DNA of 64,000 bases from Bacteroidales bacterium (GCA_021373135.1 JAJFTH010000006.1:1-64000); one strand, 5' to 3'. Shown: positions 9,923 through 19,450, counted from the first letter of the stretch. Notes: generated from the sequence alone by a model not told the origin. Translations and numbers: made by a program.

Positions 9923-10600
9923 TTATTTTCTTTTGTTCATGAGACACTCTGCCATTTCCCAGTCAAAAGGAGTGTCTATATCCAGAGAAGATTCCTCGTC
10001 CATCACAAATTTGAGTTTTTTGGTCATCCGGCCAAGACCTGTACTTTTTAAAGACTTGATATCAATAACATATATAGCACCGTTATATTCAAAATAGTTT
10101 TCACATTCCTGCCTTCTGTCTGCATTTTTATTGATGGTCAGTTCCAGAAAACCAGTTTCATTTTCGTGACATAATACAGAAGCACAATGAGATTGTTTGA
10201 CGGAAACAACCATTTCCAAATCCTCACGGTACAGCTCCAGTGCTTGTTTAATCTGCTTACTAGTTCTGAATGGAGAGGTGGGCTGTAGCAGAACAAGAAG
10301 GTCATAATTTCTACCCTGGTTCTCATAAAAGTCCACTGCATGGACAAGGACATCATTGGTCGTTGCATGATCTGTAGCAAGAGCGTCAGGCCTTTTAAAC
10401 GGAACCGCCAGCCCATAATCCTCAACAACCCGAATGATTTCATCATCGTCTGTTGAAACACAAATATTTTCATCCGTTGTAAGTGATCTCGCTACATCAA
10501 TGGAATAGCAGATTAATGGTTTCCCACCCAAATTTATGATGTTCTTGTGAGGAATGCCTTTGCTTCCGCCTCTGGCTGGAATCACATATAATATTTTCAT
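9923..10600 (-). CDS. legF: CMP-nonulosonic acid cytidylyltransferase
   Basis: A 225-residue member of the NeuA/LegF/PseF family, which couples CTP and a nonulosonic acid to give the CMP-activated donor. PARGGSKGIPHKN at 8-20 is the nucleotide-binding signature. LLQPTSPFR and a C-terminal SLDIDTPFDWEMAE, with conserved metal-binding aspartates, follow. The choice of legF over neuA rests on the legB/legC/ptmE neighbours, not on the protein itself. Confidence 0.9.
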   Translation of the reverse strand: MKILYVIPARGGSKGIPHKNIINLGGKPLICYSIDVARSLTTDENICVSTDDDEIIRVVEDYGLAVPFKRPDALATDHATTNDVLVHAVDFYENQGRNYDLLVLLQPTSPFRTSKQIKQALELYREDLEMVVSVKQSHCASVLCHENETGFLELTINKNADRRQECENYFEYNGAIYVIDIKSLKSTGLGRMTKKLKFVMDEESSLDIDTPFDWEMAECLMNKRK

Positions 10601-10634
10601 TTTCGTTTGATTTGCAATTTGTCTCCAAGTTTGA

Positions 10635-11675
10635 TCAGAGATGTTCTACCAATTCCTGCACTCTTTTGTAATCTTCATGCTTGCCTATATCAATCCAATA
10701 TCCAGTCAGTGGGAAACGCACCACCTTGTATCCATCCGTTGCCAGTTTCTTAATCAAATCAGTGGCATCATAATAAGTATTGTCAGGAATCTGATCCAGG
10801 AGTTCTCTTTTTATCAAATAGATACCGGCATTCACATAATAATCGTAAGCCGGTTTTTCTTCAATTCCCTTAATGGCACTCTCTTCAAGGTCAAAAACGC
10901 CATAGGGTATATTCACGGTATAGGGAATGGCAGCAGCCAACACATCAGCTCCACAGTTCACAAAGCTCAGATAAAAATATTCGTAATCAATATTGGTGAA
11001 AAGATCTGAGTTCATCACCAAGACAACATCGTTATGGAAAGTGTTCACGAACTTCAGGGATCCCATAGTACCCAAAAAGGCAGGTTCTCTGACACATTTG
11101 ACCTGTATTCCTTCCCTCGGCTCTTCAAAATGCGATTCAAGCTGTTCTTTCAGGTAATTCACCGTGACGGATATATGCTCTACACCAAAAGAAATCAAAC
11201 GGTCCACATTATAGTCAATAATAGCCTTACCACCGACTTTCAGCAAGGGTTTGGGCGTATGTTCTGTCAGAGGGCGAAGCCTTTCTCCCTTACCTCCTGC
11301 CATCAGAACAGCATCAAAAGGCAAAATGGATCTGCGTTTCTTTAAATTGTAGACCCGAACGATATGTCTTCCAGTGTCAAGAGTAGGAAGCAATATGATA
11401 CCAGCCTCCCGGAAAGCTTTAATTTTTTCTACATCCACATTGTTATCTTCCACATAACGAAAATCGGTATGCATAGCATTGACCACCTTTTCTTCCAACG
11501 TATACCCTTCCACCAGTTTTCTCCGGATATCACCGTCGGTTAAAGTTCCGGTCATACAACCATTCTTGTCGATGACAAATAGGGTAAGCACATCTCCCGA
11601 TAATTTGTTGAGCGTTACCAATGCATCTTTGATGGACGCTTTCTCCGAAATAATATATTTTTGAAAATCTATCAT
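10635..11675 (-). CDS. ptmE: CBS-domain sugar-1-phosphate nucleotidyltransferase, PtmE-like
   Basis: A 346-residue fusion of two CBS domains (about 1-115) with a nucleotidyltransferase domain (about 121-346). The pyrophosphorylase loop LMAGGKGERLRPLTEHTPKP is at about 124-143. In the Campylobacter legionaminic pathway PtmE is a glucosamine-1-phosphate guanylyltransferase that starts the GDP-sugar route. The same architecture and position between legG and legF argue for that role here. Its stop overlaps the start region of nothing downstream, but its own start overlaps the legG stop by 4 bases, showing translational coupling. Confidence 0.85.
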   Translation of the reverse strand: MIDFQKYIISEKASIKDALVTLNKLSGDVLTLFVIDKNGCMTGTLTDGDIRRKLVEGYTLEEKVVNAMHTDFRYVEDNNVDVEKIKAFREAGIILLPTLDTGRHIVRVYNLKKRRSILPFDAVLMAGGKGERLRPLTEHTPKPLLKVGGKAIIDYNVDRLISFGVEHISVTVNYLKEQLESHFEEPREGIQVKCVREPAFLGTMGSLKFVNTFHNDVVLVMNSDLFTNIDYEYFYLSFVNCGADVLAAAIPYTVNIPYGVFDLEESAIKGIEEKPAYDYYVNAGIYLIKRELLDQIPDNTYYDATDLIKKLATDGYKVVRFPLTGYWIDIGKHEDYKRVQELVEHL

Positions 11676-12832
11676 ATATCGATATTGTAAAAAGATTTCT
11701 GAATAATATTTTCCAGCGGATAACCTTTGATAACCTCTTTGATACTCTTGATCGTATCAGCTTTATAATATGGATTCTGCCCTTTTTCGGCTTTTTTCAG
11801 CATCGTTTCTGTAAGTGCAGATTGAAGACCTTCAACAATTTCCTCATAAGTGCTTCCACAATGAATGACGCTTGGACCGGAGATTCTTCCTCTTTGCCGA
11901 TCGCCGATATTCAACGTTGGCTTTCTAAAAGACGGAACCTCTACCAACCCACTGGAAGAATTGCCCACCACAACGGTGATATATTGCAGTAATGATAAAT
12001 AACGTATTTTCCCCAAGGAATTAAAAACCACAGCCTGATCTTGGTGGACATCCACATATTCTTCAATCATAAGTCTGATGATACGTCCATCTGTATCCGA
12101 ATTGGACATGGTGAAAATAATCCGGTAATCCCTTAGTTCTTCCAAGGCTCTCAAAAGATTCCCGCATTGTTCCTGAGCTGTGGCATTTTCCAATGTGACT
12201 GGATGGAAGGTGACCAATATGGATTTTTCTCCCAATGTGAAGTCAAGATTTTTTTCTAAATCTTTTTTGGACATTAATTTGAGATTAGTGGCATTTTCCA
12301 CGCCAATGGCTCCGACATAAAAAACCCGTTCCGGACTTTCTCCCATCTGGATGACTCTATTCCTATAATTTTCCGTAGAAGTAAAGTGCAAATGGCTCAT
12401 TTTAGTGATGGCATGACGGATGGAATCATCATAGGCGCCTTCCGTAATTTCTCCGCCATACAAATGAGCGACAGGGATCTTATAGAACAAGGCTGCGGTG
12501 ACTGCTGCCAATATCTCATAACGATCACCCAATACCACCAGTAGATCTGGTTTCAAATCTTCATAGGCATCAGCAAAACCTATCGTTGCCAATCCGACTG
12601 ATTTGGTCGTTCCATTTGAAGTATCCGATGAGAGCAACATTTCAACTTTCTTGTCGATGACAAAACCATCTGCCTCGATTTCCTTGTAAGTCAGACCAAA
12701 CTCTGGAGACAAGTGCATGTTGGTCGCAATGACTTGCAGATGTAACGTTGAATCATCCTTTATAGAAAGCATCAGACCGCTTAAAAGTCCGTATTCAGCT
12801 CTACTCCCGGTAACTACACAAATTTTTCTCAT
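11672..12832 (-). CDS. legG: NDP-sugar hydrolysing 2-epimerase, LegG/NeuC family
   Basis: A 386-residue protein starting MRKICVVTGSRAEYG, the hallmark of hydrolysing UDP/GDP-HexNAc 2-epimerases. It releases the nucleotide and inverts C2 to give the free 6-deoxy-mannosamine-type precursor for legI. VVLGDRYEILA and GNSSSGLVEVPSF are conserved active-site segments. It overlaps legI by 4 bases. NeuC is the alternative name if the product were a true sialic acid, but the 4,6-dehydratase and aminotransferase upstream favour LegG. Confidence 0.93.
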   Translation of the reverse strand: MRKICVVTGSRAEYGLLSGLMLSIKDDSTLHLQVIATNMHLSPEFGLTYKEIEADGFVIDKKVEMLLSSDTSNGTTKSVGLATIGFADAYEDLKPDLLVVLGDRYEILAAVTAALFYKIPVAHLYGGEITEGAYDDSIRHAITKMSHLHFTSTENYRNRVIQMGESPERVFYVGAIGVENATNLKLMSKKDLEKNLDFTLGEKSILVTFHPVTLENATAQEQCGNLLRALEELRDYRIIFTMSNSDTDGRIIRLMIEEYVDVHQDQAVVFNSLGKIRYLSLLQYITVVVGNSSSGLVEVPSFRKPTLNIGDRQRGRISGPSVIHCGSTYEEIVEGLQSALTETMLKKAEKGQNPYYKADTIKSIKEVIKGYPLENIIQKSFYNIDI

Positions 12833-13839
12833 AATTCAATCAAATCATCCGGTTGATAACTCTTTTTAGACACCTGACCTATCACAGAATCCCAAAGCAT
12901 AGGAGAAACACCGGTTCCAGGCCGTTTGACTGTCAGGTTTTGTTCTGTGAACAGATCTCCTATGTTGATTTTTATTGCGGCTATAATGCTTTTTCTGGCA
13001 ATAGCTATATTTTTACGTTCTGAGGATGTGACATGTTTATCTTCTTTGCCAAGGGCTTTTTCTATATTCCTGATAGCCAAAACCATGGCCATAAATTCAT
13101 CTGGTTCAAGAGATGCTTTTTGATCTGGACCTTCCATCTTTTTATCCAGTGTAAAATGCTTTTCAATCACACAAGCACCCAATGTAACAGCAGCAATTGG
13201 AATCTCGATGCCTTCGGTGTGGTCTGAATAGCCCACCTTGACGCCAAACTTGGCAGCCATCGTATTCATGGCTCTCAGGTTCACGTCTTCCATTGGAGTC
13301 GGATACTCCGTATTGCAATGCAGCAAAATTACTTTTTTGTTGCAAAGTCCATTTTTATATAGAATTTCTAATGCGGCACCTATTTCATCCATTTCGCACA
13401 TTCCGGTGGAAAGAATGACTGGAATACCTAATTTTGCCACTTTCCTCAAATAGGGCAAATTGGTAATTTCACCAGATGGAATCTTGAAATAATCCATATC
13501 CAGGGTACTCAGCAGATCGATTGAAACGAGATCAAAGGGTGTAGACAAAAAATGGATACCCACTTCATCACAATAATCTTTCAATGGTTTGTAATCCTTC
13601 AAAGGGAGATGAATCTTACGGCACATTTCCAGTTGCGATTCATCATTACCGGTATTGACTTTCTGATATTCGGCCATGACAGCAGACCTTGAAATCACCA
13701 GTTCCGGAACTGCAGTCTGGAATTTTATATAATCTGCTCCTGCTTCTTTTGCAGCCAAAACCATTTTTTTCGCAATCTCATAATTGCCATTGTGGTTTAC
13801 CCCTGCTTCTGCTATGATTATTACATTTTTCATCGACAT
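12829..13839 (-). CDS. legI: nonulosonic acid synthase, LegI/NeuB family
   Basis: A 336-residue synthase condensing phosphoenolpyruvate with a 6-carbon amino sugar to give a 9-carbon acid. The N-terminal TIM barrel has IIAEAGVNHNGN and YIKFQTA. YSDHTEGIEIPIAAVTLGA lies at the barrel end, and the C-terminal SAF/antifreeze-like domain has VKRPGTGVSP. An internal start at 13833 (MKNVII) is equally possible. It is followed by legG with a 4-base overlap. Confidence 0.94.
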   Translation of the reverse strand: MSMKNVIIIAEAGVNHNGNYEIAKKMVLAAKEAGADYIKFQTAVPELVISRSAVMAEYQKVNTGNDESQLEMCRKIHLPLKDYKPLKDYCDEVGIHFLSTPFDLVSIDLLSTLDMDYFKIPSGEITNLPYLRKVAKLGIPVILSTGMCEMDEIGAALEILYKNGLCNKKVILLHCNTEYPTPMEDVNLRAMNTMAAKFGVKVGYSDHTEGIEIPIAAVTLGACVIEKHFTLDKKMEGPDQKASLEPDEFMAMVLAIRNIEKALGKEDKHVTSSERKNIAIARKSIIAAIKINIGDLFTEQNLTVKRPGTGVSPMLWDSVIGQVSKKSYQPDDLIEL

Positions 13840-13905
13840 GATATTATTTCAGCAAAACATTTCAGTTTTGTCAGGAATTCTTTTTCTCACGGAGGTTTTT
13901 CACTC

Positions 13906-14223
13906 TTATTTCTTCTTTTTGGATAATATATTCAGTATTTCTGACCAATTGTCTCTGAACTGCAAGGCTCTATCGTCAATCCAGACATCACCTACGGGCT
14001 TTCCCATAAACAACTGATGATATTTTATGCCATTCCTTTTTAACCAGTCTACCGTCATCTCATATTCCACCCATGTCCTTGCAGAGTAGATGATGATGAT
14101 ATTACCTGCGTCGTAGAGCGCATTTACGGATTCTACTGCATGATCTTTCGGCTTGGCCAAACTGCGACTAAATGTTCTTTCTTCAGAACAGATGGTACCA
14201 TCCAAATCAATGATTATCTGCAT
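13906..14223 (-). CDS. minimal HAD-superfamily phosphatase
   Basis: A 105-residue cap-less HAD protein with all four motifs: DLDGT at 6-10 (nucleophile Asp6, acid Asp8), Ser47 in YSART, Lys75 in MGKP, and Asp83/Asp84 in WIDDRA. The family removes phosphate from small molecules. It overlaps the ATP-grasp gene by 17 bases, so the two are probably made together. No HAD step exists in the textbook legionaminic pathway, so its substrate is open. One idea is removal of a phosphate from an acyl group added by the neighbouring ligase. Confidence 0.8.
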   Translation of the reverse strand: MQIIIDLDGTICSEERTFSRSLAKPKDHAVESVNALYDAGNIIIIYSARTWVEYEMTVDWLKRNGIKYHQLFMGKPVGDVWIDDRALQFRDNWSEILNILSKKKK

Positions 14224-15163
14224 AAAAAATAACTTCTTTAAAATATCTTGTCATTAATACTCCTTCTTTCCATGTCAAAACTGGTTTCAGTTCGTTTCTT
14301 AAATATTCGCCGATAATAAAAGAAAGCATACCAGAACCTGCTCCAATACTTGCTATTACGCCGCCGCCCAATCTTGGGTTAATTTCCATCACATATACCT
14401 TACCTGTCCGGTTATCTTTAATGAATTGTATAGTGACCGGACCTCTGAAAAATCCAGTACTAAGTATCTTTTCAGATAAGGTAATAAGAGTTTCGTCACG
14501 AACTGTCTGTGACCTAACGACCTCGCCTCCTGCAGTCTCTAATCTAACTCTGGGCACTATTGAAAAAATATGACCGGCCGAAGACACATAGCAATCTACC
14601 GTAAATTCCGTATTATCTGCAATATATTCCTGAATCAGATAATTGTCAATGTCTCTAACCTTTTCATATCCTTCAAGGTTGTCAATGACCTGAATTCCTT
14701 TAGAAGCAGAACCTTCTCTAGGCTTGAGAATGACCGGAAATGTACAAACCTCTCCGTTTTTATAGGTTCGCGGCTGCTCGATACCGCTATGGTAAAACCA
14801 TTCGGATGCCAGTTTTTTGTCAAACATTGTTTTGCAGGATTTAACATCTGAGCAAGGTATGAATACATCCGGGTACAGCGCGCGCATCTTGCTGGCCACC
14901 TCTACAGCCGAATCGACAAAAGGCAATACAATATTGATTTTGTTCTCTTTTATAACACTTCCCAAATCCTGATAAAGATTGGGATCCTTCCATTTTAAGC
15001 CAACAATTGCCTTCCCAACCAATGAAATGGGAACTTTTATATCCAATTCATAGGAGAAAATATTTATCTCAAATCCTATTTCTTTTCCATAACTGATAAA
15101 ATGTTCAGCTAGAGAAACACGTTTAGCTCCGCCTAAAAACAGGATGTTTATTTCTTTTTTCAT
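14207..15163 (-). CDS. ATP-grasp carboxylate-amine ligase
   Basis: A 318-residue ATP-grasp protein of the CarB/PylC-like type. An N-terminal pre-ATP-grasp Rossmann region starts INILFLGGAKR. The ATP loop VILKPREGSASKG lies at 144-156, and the Mg-binding segment MEINPRLGGG at 259-268 has Glu260 and Asn262. The start at 15163 was chosen because an in-frame ATG at 15211 lies inside legC, while 15163 sits 4 bases after the legC stop. ATP-grasp enzymes join a carboxylic acid to an amine through an acyl-phosphate. The gene sits directly after the aminotransferase, where LegH N-acetyltransferase would be expected. Confidence 0.85.
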   Translation of the reverse strand: MKKEINILFLGGAKRVSLAEHFISYGKEIGFEINIFSYELDIKVPISLVGKAIVGLKWKDPNLYQDLGSVIKENKINIVLPFVDSAVEVASKMRALYPDVFIPCSDVKSCKTMFDKKLASEWFYHSGIEQPRTYKNGEVCTFPVILKPREGSASKGIQVIDNLEGYEKVRDIDNYLIQEYIADNTEFTVDCYVSSAGHIFSIVPRVRLETAGGEVVRSQTVRDETLITLSEKILSTGFFRGPVTIQFIKDNRTGKVYVMEINPRLGGGVIASIGAGSGMLSFIIGEYLRNELKPVLTWKEGVLMTRYFKEVIFYADNH

Positions 15164-15167
15164 GATT

Positions 15168-16310
15168 TTACAATCTGACACTGCTTGGTAAATTGACAAC
15201 TCTTTCTTCAAACCAAAAGGTATTATCCAAACCGTCCGTCTGACAATCCTGAAACATCGGCAATTTATTCATCAGACACCATACCGGCCGGGTCATCACA
15301 CCATGGTCATTGGTATACTCCAGAAATTTCGTCTTTGCAACCTTGTCTTTGAGAAGGACCACATTCAACCAATAATTGGAATAGCATTCTTTTGGTTCCG
15401 AAAAGAATTCGATGTCCGGCACTGTCGCAAAATAAGTCTTGTACTTTTCTGCCGTTTCGCGTTTATTTTCAAGAAACTTATCCAGGTTTTCCAACTGGGC
15501 GCAGCCCAAAGCTGCATTGATATTGGGCATCCGATAGTTATAACCGATACAGTCATGTATAAATTCCCAGCGATGCGGCACTTTTGCCTGTGTCGTAATG
15601 TGCTTGGCAAAAGCAGCCAGTTCTTCGTCCTGAAAAAGTAACATACCACCACCACCTGTCGTAATGGTTTTGTTTCCATTAAAACTGATAGCACCAACTT
15701 TCCCAAAAGTTCCTGTATGACGTTCTTTATAGCGGCTTCCAAGACTTTCTGCTGCATCTTCAACCATCTCAACATGGTATTTTTTGCATACTTCTATCAG
15801 TTCATCCATATGTACAGGGTGACCAAAGGTATGCATCGGTACACAAGCCTTAATTCTTCTGCCAGTCTTTTTGTTGTAGCAACTACCCCCCTTCATTTCT
15901 GCATTTGCCTGCAACCACTTCTCAACAGCCACTGAAGAAAGTCCCATCGTGTCGAGGTCAACATCAATAAATACCGGGTGTGCCCCGATATAGCTGATAG
16001 CATTGCAAGTAGCAACAAAAGTAAGTGCTTGGGTCAGGACCTCATCATCCCTTTCAACACCGACAAGCATCAAGGCCATGTGGAGGGCATTCGTGCCATT
16101 CATACAGACCACAGCTTTATTCGCACCCGTATATGCTGCCATCATGTCTTCAAAACGGTCAACGAATTTTCCGACGCTGGACACAAATGTAGTATCAATG
16201 CATTCATTCAAGTATTTTTTCTCGTTTCCTACAAAACAGGGAGCATGAAGAGGAACCTTTTCATCGGTACCATAAAGCTGATGAATAAATTTTACAACGT
16301 CACTATACAT
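15168..16310 (-). CDS. legC: sugar nucleotide aminotransferase, LegC family
   Basis: A 380-residue PLP enzyme of the DegT/DnrJ/EryC1/StrS family, LegC branch. It converts the 4-keto product of LegB to a 4-amino sugar with an amino-acid donor. The Schiff-base lysine is Lys214 in SFNGNKTIT. VEDAAESLGS holds the PLP-binding Asp, and CMNGTNALHMAL binds the phosphate. Its start overlaps the legB stop by 8 bases. Confidence 0.93.
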   Translation of the reverse strand: MYSDVVKFIHQLYGTDEKVPLHAPCFVGNEKKYLNECIDTTFVSSVGKFVDRFEDMMAAYTGANKAVVCMNGTNALHMALMLVGVERDDEVLTQALTFVATCNAISYIGAHPVFIDVDLDTMGLSSVAVEKWLQANAEMKGGSCYNKKTGRRIKACVPMHTFGHPVHMDELIEVCKKYHVEMVEDAAESLGSRYKERHTGTFGKVGAISFNGNKTITTGGGGMLLFQDEELAAFAKHITTQAKVPHRWEFIHDCIGYNYRMPNINAALGCAQLENLDKFLENKRETAEKYKTYFATVPDIEFFSEPKECYSNYWLNVVLLKDKVAKTKFLEYTNDHGVMTRPVWCLMNKLPMFQDCQTDGLDNTFWFEERVVNLPSSVRL

Positions 16311-17277
16311 TGTATATATCTGATTTATACTTATTTAGATTTTTATTGTCGATAATCCATTCAATCGTCTCACGTAATCCGGCTTCAAGGGAATAAGATG
16401 GCGTATATCCGGTCAGAGACTTAATTTTGCTGTTATCTCCCAACAAGCGAAACACTTCCGAATTTTTCGGACGCAAACGCTGGGCATCTTCCACGAACTT
16501 CACATCGGAGTTCATCATTCTGGCAATCAACTTCATGGTGTCACGCATCGATATCTCACAATTGCTACAAACATTCACTTCCTGACCGATGGCCGCATCG
16601 CATTTGGACAATTCGATAAATCCTTTGCAAGTATCCTTGACAAAATTGAAATCACGGGTAGGCGTCAAATCGCCGAGTTTGATTTCTTTCTTACCATTGG
16701 CAATCTGTGTAATGATGGTCGGAATGATTGCTCTAGCAGACTGACGGGGACCATAGGTGTTAAATGGGCGCACAATGACCACCGGAAGTCCGAAGGCATT
16801 ATAAAAACTCATTGCTATTGCATCAGCTCCAATCTTGGTAGCTGAATATGGTGATTGCGGTTGTTTGGGATGCTTTTCGTCGATGGGAACATATTGGGCT
16901 GTTCCATAAACTTCGGAAGTAGAAGTAACCAAGACCCTTTTAACGCCGTTTTCTTTCGCAGCCTGGCAGATATTCAACGTGCCCTTCACATTTGTGTCAA
17001 CATAGCTATCAGGAGCAATGTACGAATAAGGAATGGCAATCAAGGCTGCAAGATGAAAAACCGTCTCCACATCCTTGGTGATAAGCTTGCAGAAGTGTGG
17101 GTCACGGACATCTCCCGTAAGAACTTCCAGGTTGGGATGTTTGAGCTCTTCCAGCCAACCCCAATCATTGAAGGAGTTATAATAGGACAAGGCTCTGACT
17201 TGATAACCTTGTTCCAGTAACATTTCAGTCAAATGAGAGCCGATAAAACCATCTGCTCCGGTTACTAATACTTTCAT
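16303..17277 (-). CDS. legB: NAD-dependent 4,6-dehydratase, LegB family
   Basis: A 324-residue extended SDR. The Rossmann motif GADGFIGS is at 7-14, TSTSEVYG at 118-125, and the catalytic YSATK has Tyr144 and Lys148. LegB makes the 4-keto-6-deoxy intermediate from GDP- (or UDP-) GlcNAc, the first committed step of the pathway. The start at 17277 (MKVLVTGADG) is preferred over an in-frame ATG at 17310, which would put eleven non-family residues in front of the nucleotide-binding strand. It is the first gene of the operon. Confidence 0.94.
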   Translation of the reverse strand: MKVLVTGADGFIGSHLTEMLLEQGYQVRALSYYNSFNDWGWLEELKHPNLEVLTGDVRDPHFCKLITKDVETVFHLAALIAIPYSYIAPDSYVDTNVKGTLNICQAAKENGVKRVLVTSTSEVYGTAQYVPIDEKHPKQPQSPYSATKIGADAIAMSFYNAFGLPVVIVRPFNTYGPRQSARAIIPTIITQIANGKKEIKLGDLTPTRDFNFVKDTCKGFIELSKCDAAIGQEVNVCSNCEISMRDTMKLIARMMNSDVKFVEDAQRLRPKNSEVFRLLGDNSKIKSLTGYTPSYSLEAGLRETIEWIIDNKNLNKYKSDIYNV

Positions 17278-17380
17278 AACAATTGCGCAAAAAAAGGTTC
17301 TTGATACCAAGGATAGAAAGATGCCTTCATATTAATATAGTATGGACAAAAATACGGAAAAAAGTTTGTAAAAAAACAAG

Positions 17381-17388
17381 TATATTTG
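17381..17388 (+). promoter_or_regulatory. putative -7 box for the 17442 glycosyltransferase operon
   Basis: TATATTTG matches TAnnTTTG and gives a leader of about 45 nt. A TTTG at 17365-17368 is too close (12 bases) for a standard -33 box. Confidence 0.5.
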
Positions 17389-17441
17389 CCAAGAGGCTTA
17401 AAACATTAAAGTGATACCGGTGCCTATCCCAGATTTGAATT

Positions 17442-18728
17442 ATGAATATCCTTATTCTTAACACTTTTGAAACAAAAGGTGGTGCAGCAGTGGCAGGGAA
17501 ACGCCTTACTGTAGCTCTGCAAAAACAAGGAATACAAGTTTCATTGCTGGTAATGGAGAAAAAGACTTCAGACACTTTTGTCTCAGCAATTGGGACTTCG
17601 GTTTTTCGAAAACTTTTGACAAAATGGGCTTTTCTGTCTGAACGTTTGCAGATATTTCTCACAAACCGATTTCATCGGGAAAATTTGTTTTCTGTTTCTA
17701 CAGGCTCATCAGGAGCATGCATTCTTCATCATCCTTTGGTAAAAAAAGCAGACATCATTCACCTGCACTGGATCAATCAGGGATTTCTATCCTTGCAGGA
17801 CATTCATGCATTAATAGATCTTGGGAAACCCATTGTCTGGACCATGCATGATATGTGGCCATGTACTGGCATCTGTCATCACGCCAGAGATTGCTCCAGA
17901 TATCTTGAAAATTGTGGCAATTGTATGTTTCTTCATACTCCTTCTGTCAAAGACCTTTCCTATCGTGTCTTCCAAAAAAAGAGACAATATCTTTCCAATT
18001 CAGATTTGTGGTTTGTAACATGCAGTAGATGGCTTCGCCTTTTAGCCGAAAAAAGTGCGATAAAATCAGGAAATCACTTTTATAATATACCAAATCCGAT
18101 TGATACGGATTTTTTCTGTCCAGGAAACCAGAAAACTGCACGCCAGCTTCTCAAACTTCCTGAGAATAAAAAATTAATTTTGTTTGGCGCATCGATTGCA
18201 TCTGACAAACGCAAAGGAGTGGATTATCTGATTGAAGCAACCTATCTGCTTTCAGATTTGAAAGATGAAGTGGAATTAATATTCTGTGGACAAGTAAAAG
18301 AGGAACTCTCTGCAACTTTCGGCCTGAAAGCACATGCACTTGGATATATTTCAGATCCAGAAATGGTTGTAAAAATGTACCAGGCAGCTGACTGTTTTGT
18401 CATACCTTCCCTCGAGGAAAATCTCCCGAATATGATCATGGAAGCAATGGCTTGCGGCATTCCCTGTGTCGGATTTAATACTGGTGGTATCCCGGAAATG
18501 ATTAAACACCAAGAAACTGGCTACGTTGCCCAATATAAATCTGCTGAAGATTTAGCTTCAGGTATTCGCTCCCTTCTTGAAAAATGTGATGACTTATCAT
18601 TCAAAAAAAACATTAGGACTTTCGTCCTGGAAAATTACTCAGAAAGTATCATTGCCAAACGTTATATACAATTATATACAAATGCTCTTAAAAGCAAAAA
18701 CTCAGGGACAATAAAAAAAGCAGAATAA
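17442..18728 (+). CDS. glycosyltransferase family 4
   Basis: A 428-residue GT-B fold enzyme. The N-terminal acceptor domain begins ILILNTFETKGGAAVAGKRL. The C-terminal donor domain has FCGQVKEEL and the family signature EENLPNMIMEAMACGIP, followed by GGIPEMI with the conserved nucleotide-sugar-binding Glu. A His-rich WTMHDMWPCTGICHHA resembles related capsule transferases. Its last base is shared with the methyltransferase start codon. The sugar transferred cannot be told. Confidence 0.9.
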   Translation: MNILILNTFETKGGAAVAGKRLTVALQKQGIQVSLLVMEKKTSDTFVSAIGTSVFRKLLTKWAFLSERLQIFLTNRFHRENLFSVSTGSSGACILHHPLVKKADIIHLHWINQGFLSLQDIHALIDLGKPIVWTMHDMWPCTGICHHARDCSRYLENCGNCMFLHTPSVKDLSYRVFQKKRQYLSNSDLWFVTCSRWLRLLAEKSAIKSGNHFYNIPNPIDTDFFCPGNQKTARQLLKLPENKKLILFGASIASDKRKGVDYLIEATYLLSDLKDEVELIFCGQVKEELSATFGLKAHALGYISDPEMVVKMYQAADCFVIPSLEENLPNMIMEAMACGIPCVGFNTGGIPEMIKHQETGYVAQYKSAEDLASGIRSLLEKCDDLSFKKNIRTFVLENYSESIIAKRYIQLYTNALKSKNSGTIKKAE

Positions 18729-19450
18729 TGCAGAATGAATTAACAGATAGGGATTATTGGTCACAGTATTGGTCCAACTATCAATACGAAAAAATCCCGT
18801 CAAAGACCATCTACGACAAATATATTCCTACCCTGAAGGAAAAAGAATCTTTTATTGAAATAGGTGGATTCCCGGGAATCAATGCTGCCTATTTCTACAA
18901 AAATGTCTGCAAAGATGTAACCTTACTGGATTTTTACGTAAATCAGGCCATCGTTTCCAAATTTGAGCAAATCAATCAGCTTCCTGAAGGATCTATTCAT
19001 TGCATTGAATCTGATTTCTTCAAATTCGACAGTAACAGGACTTATGATATTGTATTTTCTTTCGGTTTCATCGAACATTTTGACGATACCAGGGATGTCA
19101 TTGAAAGACATACCAAACTATTGTCAGAACATGGACAATTATTGATCATTCTTCCTAACTTAAGAGGCTTGAACGGATGCATTCAATGGCTCTTTGACAG
19201 GAAAAATCTTCGTGCCCACAATCTGGAATCGATGAAAATCGATCTTCTGAAAGATATAATGAAAAAGACAGGGATGAAATCCTGGAAAATTGATTATACC
19301 AGGAAACCCATGGTCTGGCTGGAACCAAAACCCGGAATCTTGAATAAAACAGGAAGGACATTGATTAAATTATTCAGCTATAGCATCAAGATATTCCCTA
19401 TTAAAGGCTGGTTACTCTCACCCTACATTATTATCACGGCTCAAAAATAA
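18728..19450 (+). CDS. class I SAM-dependent methyltransferase
   Basis: A 240-residue Rossmann methyltransferase. Motif I reads EIGGFPG (44-50), followed by an acidic turn (VTLLDFY), and FSFGFIEHFDD is the motif IV/post-motif region. It lies between two glycosyltransferases with 1-base overlap upstream and 6 bases downstream, so it probably methylates a glycan residue or lipid-linked intermediate. The methylated position is unknown. Confidence 0.8.
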   Translation: MQNELTDRDYWSQYWSNYQYEKIPSKTIYDKYIPTLKEKESFIEIGGFPGINAAYFYKNVCKDVTLLDFYVNQAIVSKFEQINQLPEGSIHCIESDFFKFDSNRTYDIVFSFGFIEHFDDTRDVIERHTKLLSEHGQLLIILPNLRGLNGCIQWLFDRKNLRAHNLESMKIDLLKDIMKKTGMKSWKIDYTRKPMVWLEPKPGILNKTGRTLIKLFSYSIKIFPIKGWLLSPYIIITAQK

